A stretch of 64,000 bases of DNA from Annona cherimola (Eukaryota > Streptophyta > Magnoliopsida > Magnoliales > Annonaceae). The stretch is from assembly GCA_030490835.1 (NCBI GenBank), contig CM059971.1, positions 104,722,095 through 104,786,094 on the forward strand, written 5' to 3'. Position 1 is the first letter of the stretch. Each line of letters begins with the position of its first letter. Both the position numbers and the translations under genes were made by a program. The notes beneath the pieces were generated by a model, which saw nothing but the letters and a program-made list of their open reading frames with translations, was not told the DNA's origin and searched no databases. Below are positions 56,781 through 64,000 of the stretch, piece by piece.

Positions 56781-58724
56781 TCAGCGGCCTCCCGACAGAA
56801 CCCATGCTTGGACTGAAGAAAGATTCAATTGATGAACGTCTGCTGTCAAATGGCTGAGAATAAAATCATCGGGCGATGATTCGGGCATTCGTGCATCAAA
56901 TTGCAAGTACTGAAGGACTTGCCCCATGTTGGGTCTTGCTGCTGCATGTTGGTGTGAGCAGAGCAACCCAAGCTTCAGAGCCAATTCCATCTCCAACTCA
57001 GCAACATCGCTTCCCAGTTTCGGATCTGCTGCGTCCAAGATTGCACCCCTTCTCCAGCACTCCAAAACCCAATTCACCAATATACACTCCTCCGCCGATG
57101 CATGCCTCTCTAGCGGCTTCCTCCCACAAGCTACCTCCAGCATAAAAACACCAAAAGCAAACACATCAGTGCTCTTGCTGGCTTTGCCTGTTGTGTGCAG
57201 CTCCGGTGCGAGATAGCCAAATGTTCCCGCCACATGAGTGACATATGGAGCACATCCATGGCCATACGATCTTGCCAGCCCAAAATCACCCAACCTTCCA
57301 TTCATCTCACGGTCCAATAAAACATTGCTGGCCTTGATGTCTCGATGAATCACCACCTTCTCACACTGTTCATGCAAATAGAGGAGCCCACAGGCTACTC
57401 CTTTGATGATTCCGTACCTCTGGCTCCATCCAAGACGCATGGCGCGCTCGCCAAAGAGGAATTTATCAAGACTCCCATTTGGCATGAGCTCATAGACCAG
57501 CAAGAGCTCCCCTTTGCGGCGGCAGTAGCCCAGGAGCTTCATCAAATGCCGATGCCTGAGTCTGCCAAGGCTCGCGATTTCAGCTACGAACTCTGTCATT
57601 CCTTGGCGAGATCCATGGGATACTTTTTTCACTGCGACTTCGGTTTTGGAATTTGGCAGGATGCCTCGGTACACTTTGCCAAAGCCTCCAGCTCCAAGCA
57701 GGTCTTTCGCCGAGAAGTCCCGCGTGGCGGCTTTCAGTTCTTTGTAGGAAAACCTGCAGGGTCCATGGTCGCGCTCCCAATCTTCAATAACCAGTTTGGG
57801 GGATTTCATCTTGCTTCTAATGATGACATAAATGACCAAGATGGAAAGCAACGCAAAAGTCACTCCCATCAAGGGCAACCAAATTATGAGAACTTTCGAA
57901 TTATGCATGATTGAGTCCGAACGTCGATCTGCTCTCCTCCAAGGAAGTGGTGGGAGTTTGGAGATGTCAACGGCTAGTGCTTCTCCATTCATTTTGAAGT
58001 TCCATCCAAGGACGTAGTGACATGAAGCGATGGCGCCCTCTGCCGAAGAAGAAAACCCCACGTACATGGAACTGAGGATGATGGGGGAGAGATCGAGGTC
58101 CAAGGACAACAGAGAACGACTTGGCCTCGGGACATCAATTGGGTGCAACGTGAGGTTGAGTTGCTTCCCTTGCCCATCGTATTCCAGCCATATCTGCATG
58201 GGATGGCCACTTCCGAGCCTCAGCTTCTTGAACCGGCCGCCATCCCCATCCGAATAGTAACCGGCAGAGGCGGATTTGAGAACGATCCCAGAGCGGTTGG
58301 AATCAATCTCCTCAACTTCCTTGCTCTGTGAGGCGTCCAGCTCAACCGCAAACACATGATTCGCTGTGGGAGAAATGGTGAATTTATCCCGATCAGGAGA
58401 AACGACGAAGGCCATGCCATGAGTAGTCAAGTCGTGGGTGGCAGCGTCTGCGGTTGAGGCAATTGCAAAGACGAAACAGGTCGAGAAGGAGGAAACATCG
58501 CCGGTTGTGGTGTTCTTAAAGGCCAAGGGAAGAGGGTAGAATGCGTGAGCGGCCTGGAAAACAGTGCCGTTTGTGAGCTTGAAAAGCGCCGGGGATGGTG
58601 GGGCTGATGTGTTTGTTGCAGCGTCCACTCTGAGGAGGCCATTGAAGCTGAAATCATCGCTCCGACAGGTACTAGTGGCAAAGTGGGCGAGGAGGAAGGA
58701 GACAAGCAAAAGCTTGGAAAACAT
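56781..58724 (-). CDS. L-type lectin receptor-like kinase (LecRK 3), eroded lectin site
   Basis: Single-exon paralogue, 647 residues, open throughout. Signal peptide 1-18 (starts M-F-S like the others); lectin domain about 24-250; membrane segment about 278-302; kinase about 336-612. The kinase is complete: P-loop G-A-G-G-F-G-K-V 344-351, K366, E382, H-R-D 460-462, D-F-G 480-482, A-P-E 506-508. The lectin half differs from LecRK 1: of the five metal ligands E128 and D130 remain, but the others are S134 (for Asn), E139 (for Asp) and R144 (for His). Six residues after G-I are missing, and a loop of about 15 residues before the A-N-H-V-F strand is lost. All deletions keep the frame. Expected product: an active receptor kinase whose ectodomain probably no longer binds Ca/Mn or sugar in the usual way. 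Confidence 0.94.
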   Translation of the reverse strand: MFSKLLLVSFLLAHFATSTCRSDDFSFNGLLRVDAATNTSAPPSPALFKLTNGTVFQAAHAFYPLPLAFKNTTTGDVSSFSTCFVFAIASTADAATHDLTTHGMAFVVSPDRDKFTISPTANHVFAVELDASQSKEVEEIDSNRSGIVLKSASAGYYSDGDGGRFKKLRLGSGHPMQIWLEYDGQGKQLNLTLHPIDVPRPSRSLLSLDLDLSPIILSSMYVGFSSSAEGAIASCHYVLGWNFKMNGEALAVDISKLPPLPWRRADRRSDSIMHNSKVLIIWLPLMGVTFALLSILVIYVIIRSKMKSPKLVIEDWERDHGPCRFSYKELKAATRDFSAKDLLGAGGFGKVYRGILPNSKTEVAVKKVSHGSRQGMTEFVAEIASLGRLRHRHLMKLLGYCRRKGELLLVYELMPNGSLDKFLFGERAMRLGWSQRYGIIKGVACGLLYLHEQCEKVVIHRDIKASNVLLDREMNGRLGDFGLARSYGHGCAPYVTHVAGTFGYLAPELHTTGKASKSTDVFAFGVFMLEVACGRKPLERHASAEECILVNWVLECWRRGAILDAADPKLGSDVAELEMELALKLGLLCSHQHAAARPNMGQVLQYLQFDARMPESSPDDFILSHLTADVHQLNLSSVQAWVLSGGR

Positions 58725-59117
58725 AGCTTACTGAGTCACGGGCGGAGTGAGAATGAATCGGAAGGCCAAGACGAATGGTCTTAAAGGCTTCGTTTGGCCG
58801 GGGCCTGGCGGCTGATTTCGCTCTTTTCGCAACCTAACAGTTGGGATGTGGTACGGTTTTTTGACTCTCCGCGTCCAATGGGGCCCATATATTAATCTCT
58901 CTTATCATCATGTGGTCCTTATTGCTTAACTGCTTATTCTCATAATATTCACCTATAATTTCTCTAATACCGCTAATATTATATGGCTATACGGTCATAA
59001 GACAACCTAACCTGCTGTTATTGCATGTGTAAGTTACAATTTTGCCCTATGGGATTGCAAGTGCACGATTTTAGATGCATTGCCAGAGCACCATTTGTTT
59101 GGTGTTTCATCTTCTGC
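58725..59117. other. Upstream flank of LecRK 3
   Basis: About 390 bp between the LecRK 3 start and the hAT target duplication, so the promoter is confined or shared with the transposon. No defined element is visible. Confidence 0.35.
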
Positions 59118-59125
59118 ATAGGACG

Positions 59126-60208
59126 TGGGGTGCAACTTGGGCTGGGTTGAGCCCGAATTCGGCCCGTTGAACCCGATTTCTAACTATGTTAGAACTCGCT
59201 TTTCTCCAATCCGAGCCTGAAGAACTCGAACCGGGTGAACCCAATTTATAAATGTGATAGGGTTATGATTCAAGTGACCCTGAACCCGAAGAATCCGAGC
59301 CCGATTTTATTTTATATTTATTATCAAATATATTTTATATATAATATCTAAACAATATTTCTTTATATTTTTTATATTTTATATTATTTATATTTATATT
59401 TGAATACATTTTTGACATATTGTAATTATATTATAAATAAAGTATATTATTTTCATTTATATTTATCTTTTATTTTTATAATTTTCTTCGTTTATCTTAT
59501 TTTTTATGTTAAATTTTTTTTAAAGATATTCTTTATAGATGAATGATACTATTAGCTCGGGCTAAGCAAATGTCATACTTAACCCACTTCAAAAAATTCA
59601 TTTACAATAATTTTTTCTTCATACACTTATTTATTTATTTGTATTTAATGTATAAAACAAGTTTTACAATTTTTGGATATGTGTATATATTTTTTAAAAT
59701 TTTTAAAGATATGAGTATTTTAAATATATATATACACAGATGTCTGAAAATCTCAAAAAATTATATATACATATTCAAAAATGGTAAAACTTGGTTTATA
59801 TGTTAAATACATTTAGATAAACAAGTATATGAAGAGAAAAAAGTTGTTGTAAATGAGTTTTTTAAGGTGGGCTAAGCGGGACATTTGCTTAGCCCTGACT
59901 AACAGGATTACTCATCTTCTTTATATTGTTATATTTTTTAAAAATATGTAGTTTGACTGTATATTGTTATATTTACTTATATGATTTGTTATTGTTATAC
60001 ATTCATATAAAATTTTCAATCTATCACTCTTAAATAAAATGTAAATTTATCAACCTAAATTTTAACCCAAACCCAACCCGAACCCGATTTTGAAAAATAG
60101 GGTTAGGGTTTAGGTTTTACACATAGGATTAGGTTTGATATTTTATAAATAAGGTTAGGATGAGGGTTGAGATAAACCCGAGTTTCATGAACCCGAGTTG
60201 CACCCCTA
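59126..60208. mobile_element. Non-autonomous hAT element, AACCCG subterminal repeats
   Basis: Exact 8-bp target duplication ATAGGACG at 59118-59125 and 60209-60216. Ends TGGGGTGCAACTTGGG and, reversed, TAGGGGTGCAACTCGGG are inverted repeats. Both ends are filled with GAACCCGA/AACCCG-type motifs (59150-59310 and 60060-60200). No transposase is present. A Mutator-like MITE (59538-59916) is nested inside. This family differs from the hAT at 28768. Confidence 0.88.
59538..59916. mobile_element. Mutator-like MITE nested in the hAT
   Basis: 9-bp target duplication TTCTTTATA at 59529-59537 and 59917-59925. The ends begin GATGAATGATAC and (reversed right) GATGAGTAATCC, and share GGGCTAAGCAAATGTC further in, so the inverted repeats extend over at least 37 bp. 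It has the same palindromic AT-rich core as 8057-8359. Confidence 0.9.
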
Positions 60209-60216
60209 ATAGGACG

Positions 60217-61150
60217 GCTACCATGGCTGCAGTATATGACTTCTACAAATTGCGTGCTATCTATCTACAACAATCCACAACTTCAAAAATCTTGGCAGAT
60301 TTGTTGTCTTCTTCATCAACTCTAGAAAACCCATCAGCCATGGAAAAATCGGCCCATTGCAACAGCAAACCATTAGTTTTGGCTGCTTATCTTCGACATA
60401 AAAAACTCAGTCACAATGTAGAGAACTCATTAATCTAGCAGCAATTGAGATGGATGGATATAACCACCTTATTCGAGACTCCAAATACAAGATGAGATGG
60501 ATTAGTATAAAAAATACCTGTATGGGATTTTTCTTCTCATCACGCATAAGAAATTAATCTATAGTCATTGATGGTAATCATAGTAGTGGACGAGTTATCA
60601 TCATCATCGATAAAATGGAACACTCCTGCGTTGTAAAAAATCCAAAATTTTGGACCAAGGGGTGACCTACACATAAATCAAATTCACATTTAATACAAAC
60701 ATTGCTTCATGTTCCTCAACACTAGTTGGTTAGTGGTTGACCCTAACGATGTATACCCCATCCAAATATCCAAACAACAAAATTGATCCATTTAACTTTA
60801 ATTAAGGGAATGTGATGATATGAGTATGTGAGGAATTAAAAGTAAAATGTTGTAGGAATTGAAGAAATTATAGAAATCTTGTGGAATATCTTCTAAATGA
60901 AAGTAATAAAAATTGTTTTGTTATTATTCAAAAATTTAATTAACTATAATAGTTACAGCTTCAAATAAAATTTATTTTAGTCGGCATCTAATGCTCAACC
61001 GAATGATATCCGTAGATGTTCAAGATGTTGGATTAACTTTTTGTTGTTGTTGTTGTTGTTGTTCATCGGAAGATGTTGGGTTAACTTGTTTTCAGCTATC
61101 AATGCAAGAAAGACGTGTTGATATCAAAGCCATCCGGTGAGAAGACTCCC
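60217..61150. other. Intergenic DNA with (TTG)n
   Basis: No gene. A (TTG)8 microsatellite lies at about 61040-61063. Confidence 0.4.
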
Positions 61151-61296
61151 ACCTAGGGGCTCCTGTATGACATAGGGAATACCAAACTGTTCTCAATTTT
61201 GGTGGAAAAATTGATGGAATCCAACCTTGGGCCTCCTGTAAGACATAGGCAGTACCAAACTGTTTTCAATTTAGGTAGGAAAATTGGTTAAAATAT
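61151..61296. repeat. 73-bp tandem duplication (diverged)
   Basis: Two units with period 73, each containing CTCCTGTA.GACATAGG and ACCAAACTGTT.TCAATTT. They differ at several positions. Confidence 0.75.
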
Positions 61297-64000
61297 AGTT
61301 GCTATTTGTTTTAGTTGTAAAAATATCATCATCAATAAGAAAAACTTTTCTAACCAGCGAAAGCATGGCAATAAAAAAAAAAGAATTTTTTTTTTTTTTT
61401 TATAAAGTAACATCATGAGCAAGAGAATTTTACGTTGCATATAAATTTATCTTGCTAATAAAGATTTTTTAGTTGCTAATAAGAGTTTTAAAAACAAACT
61501 TTGCTGTAGTGATTATTATTCACCAAATTAGCCAACTGTACAGGAATTTTCGAATCGCCTTTTGTAGTTTGTGCTAAATATACTAGAACTATATTTGTGA
61601 TAAATTTTTTAGAACTATATCTTCATTATATAAAGGAAAAATCCTTTTTACACCCGCGCCATTTGTCTATAATTCATATTATACTTACTATGCTTTAAAA
61701 ATTCTTTTTATATCTATAACATTCTATCTTAAATTCTTATTATACTCATGCAATTATAGCAATTGTTAGCTATCCCATTCAAAAAACTATTTCGCTCATC
61801 CACAATTTAATTGAAACGATTCAACTATAATATAACTCAATTAATGTTGGTTAACTATTAGATTGTGATATCTAAGTAATTAAAATATTATATTAAGGCT
61901 AAATCGTTTCAGTTAGGAAAAATTTAAAGGAGTAAAAGTTGTCTCGTTTACATGATTATGATGAGGGGTGATCCTCTTAGGCTAGCACTTACGCTAGTAA
62001 ATCGTATTTTTCAATTTTAATTTTTTATAAACATGGTCATTTAAGTGTATTTAATCTATAAATTATATTTTACTAATTTTTTATATTTATATATTTTACA
62101 AGGCCATTATGGTCATTTTCTACTTTGAAAAATGACCATAATACTCCTATGTTTTAAAAATAAAAATATATAAATATTCAAAATTTATTAAAACCTAGAT
62201 TATAGGTTAAATATTTCTGAATGAATATGTTTATAAAAAATAAAAATATGACTTACAGTGGAACGTGATTGGGGCCTAATAGTGGTTAGCCACACTCAGT
62301 CACCTCTAAAGTTTGATAGAAATTTGGGGTAAAATATTATAGATATAAGAGAAAATTTTGAAACCTTGTAGGTATGTTAGAAATTATAAGCAAATATTAT
62401 GATATAAGAATAATTTTCTCTTATATAATTTTAGAGTAATGATCCCCGATTGCTCTAGAGGAATATTGCTATAATCTCTTAGTTTGTAAGAAGCTACCAA
62501 CTTTGAACAATTGAGCTTTTGCTAAGATCTACTCATAGTTATTGTGCTTTAAATTTTTTATTAATCAAAATATTAAAATTAATTTGAATATTTGTTTCCA
62601 AACAAATATTAAATAATTGCTTGTCTTATAGGATATTGCCCAGTTTCTGAGCAAAAGTACTTTAATTTGATACCTAAGAAATAGGTTAGAGGTAAACATG
62701 ACTTGTGCATAACAAAAACATCATGATACGTAAAATTATGACGATGCTGATACATGTTCAGCACTTCAACAAAATTGTGTTACATATCAAAAATGGAAAA
62801 ATTTCATGATACAGCTAGTTTCATGAAATCATGTTATACATGACTATATATTTTAAGCTAATATGACTCACTTAAGAAATTGATTGAAATGATTTTTCAA
62901 TATTATAATAAACAAATAATTTTGAATGAAATAAGTGCATTGATTCTAGCCTAATTATCAAGGTGAGCTCTAAATGCGGTCCCGCGTTGAAATCTTTAGC
63001 TTTTAATAATCCTGCTTTATATATCATGTTAAGTTTCTTAATCTTTAAATTTTGACATTTGGATTAATAAAAATAAAGAAATTTTTTTTTTATATTTACA
63101 ACATTTACCTATAATTATTTTTTTAAAATTACATTTTTCCATAATTCATTACCTACTTTGTTTTAAAAATTTCTTGAAACACAATTTTATTTTTTAAAAT
63201 TTTTTAAATTGAAATAATTTAGCCTTAGTATGACTCTATTGATGTTAGTAAATTATTAATTTGTGAGTTTAAATTACTCAAGTATCATATGAGGGTCGAA
63301 TTATTTCAATTAGAAAAAATTTTAAATGACAAAATGGACTTTTCAATAGTGTTGACAATGGATGTTTTGGCGGCATGAGTATAATTTGTGAAATGTTGTC
63401 CATATATTAGAAATGAAAGGTAAATATCATAAGTAGAAGAGAATTTTTTTCTTAAAAATAATTACTTTGGTTGGCCAAAAATAACACAATTTGCACTGCT
63501 AATCCACTTTCATATGTATGCTGCACTATGAAAACGAAACTATTGCTTTTACACTCGTGGTGCATATCCAACTCAAACGAACACCAACCTCGGCCGCAGC
63601 GAACTATCCAGTTGTGAACACGAGCGTAAAACTGGACTGGATTAATACGCTATAATCCTACAATCAAATATAGAGATTTGATTTAAGACACTCGCACTTC
63701 AGCCAAATGTCCTTTAAATTGTCTAACGTTGTATATATGGTCAACAATTGCGCCTACACTTTAAGAATGAAGGGTTTCGCTTCAATGACTTGCCAGATGA
63801 GGACATCTTGTTAATCGAATCACAAACGTCCACTTCTGTTGCATTTTAAATCAATTTTTTATACTAAGAAACCAAACGCATAAACATCAAATCTACTATT
63901 ATATATTTAAATCCATTATAAACAATAAACAAGTCAAGCACTAAACAAAGCCATCGAACGTATGGATGAGGGTCCCTTTCGATAGAAAGAGAGGGAAAAA
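61297..64000. other. AT-rich intergenic DNA with foldback copy
   Basis: No gene was recognised. At about 61970-62290 the halves mirror each other around 62130 with the CATTTAAGTGTATTTAATC-type core of the Mutator-like MITE family; ends are uncertain. Strings near 61650-61740, 62320-62420 and 63400-63450 share TATAATTT/TAGAAAT motifs, perhaps from another dispersed repeat. Confidence 0.4.

Noticed and set aside
60060..60130. GGGTTAGGGTTTAGG, similar to plant telomere repeat
   Set aside because: Only one or two units, embedded in the AACCCG subterminal motifs of the hAT element; not a telomere remnant.
60160..60438. 92-codon ORF starting in the hAT end
   Set aside because: Its first part is transposon end sequence and the rest has no recognisable feature.

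Overview
The window is nuclear DNA from a flowering plant. Intergenic DNA is AT-rich, a chloroplast-targeted protein is encoded by a split nuclear gene, receptor kinases are intronless, and the transposon families are typical of angiosperms (Copia, chromodomain Gypsy, RTE and RNase H-bearing LINEs, tRNA-like SINEs, hAT elements, Mutator-like MITEs). The species cannot be fixed from the sequence.

Host genes. (1) A complete ALB3 (ALBINO3) thylakoid membrane insertase gene lies on the minus strand at 14502-23696. I resolved 11 exons with GT/AG junctions, giving a 450-residue protein with a transit peptide, Oxa1/YidC core and basic cpSRP43-binding tail. Its introns hold an RTE LINE, a MITE and an LTR-like stretch. 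(2) Three intronless L-type lectin receptor kinases (LecRK) of one subfamily lie at 30660-32642 (+), 39274-41130 (-) and 56781-58724 (-). The first looks intact. The second has a one-base frameshift at 39297-39299 that replaces the last 50 residues. The third has a complete kinase but a lectin domain whose metal site is eroded.

Mobile DNA. Between LecRK 2 and 3 lie a 7-kb Copia element (41655-48642, 5-bp TSD) with no integrase core and two stops in gag, and a 3.4-kb minus-strand chromovirus-type Gypsy (49737-53150) in which most of pol is deleted, fusing gag-protease to a chromodomain. The Gypsy LTRs each carry three perfect trimeric heat-shock elements upstream of the TATA box. The Gypsy sits in one arm of an inverted repeat flanking an older gag remnant. 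Elsewhere I delimited by target-site duplications a 5'-truncated LINE (4583-5391), a SINE (25715-26017), two hAT elements (28768-30285 and 59126-60208) and three Mutator-like MITEs (8057-8359, 25502-26040, 59538-59916). Several are nested, giving a relative chronology.

Other structure: a tandem array of about 165-193 bp units with 10-bp sub-repeats (36420-37250), a 263-bp tandem duplication (33991-34516), a foldback with arms of about 190 bp (35813-36235), and several short tandem duplications. The last 3.8 kb and most other spaces between features are AT-rich DNA without recognisable genes. No CRISPR array, rRNA gene or convincing tRNA gene was found. I see no new multi-gene system. The most unusual items are the heat-shock-element LTRs, the structured Copia leader and the lectin-defective receptor kinase.
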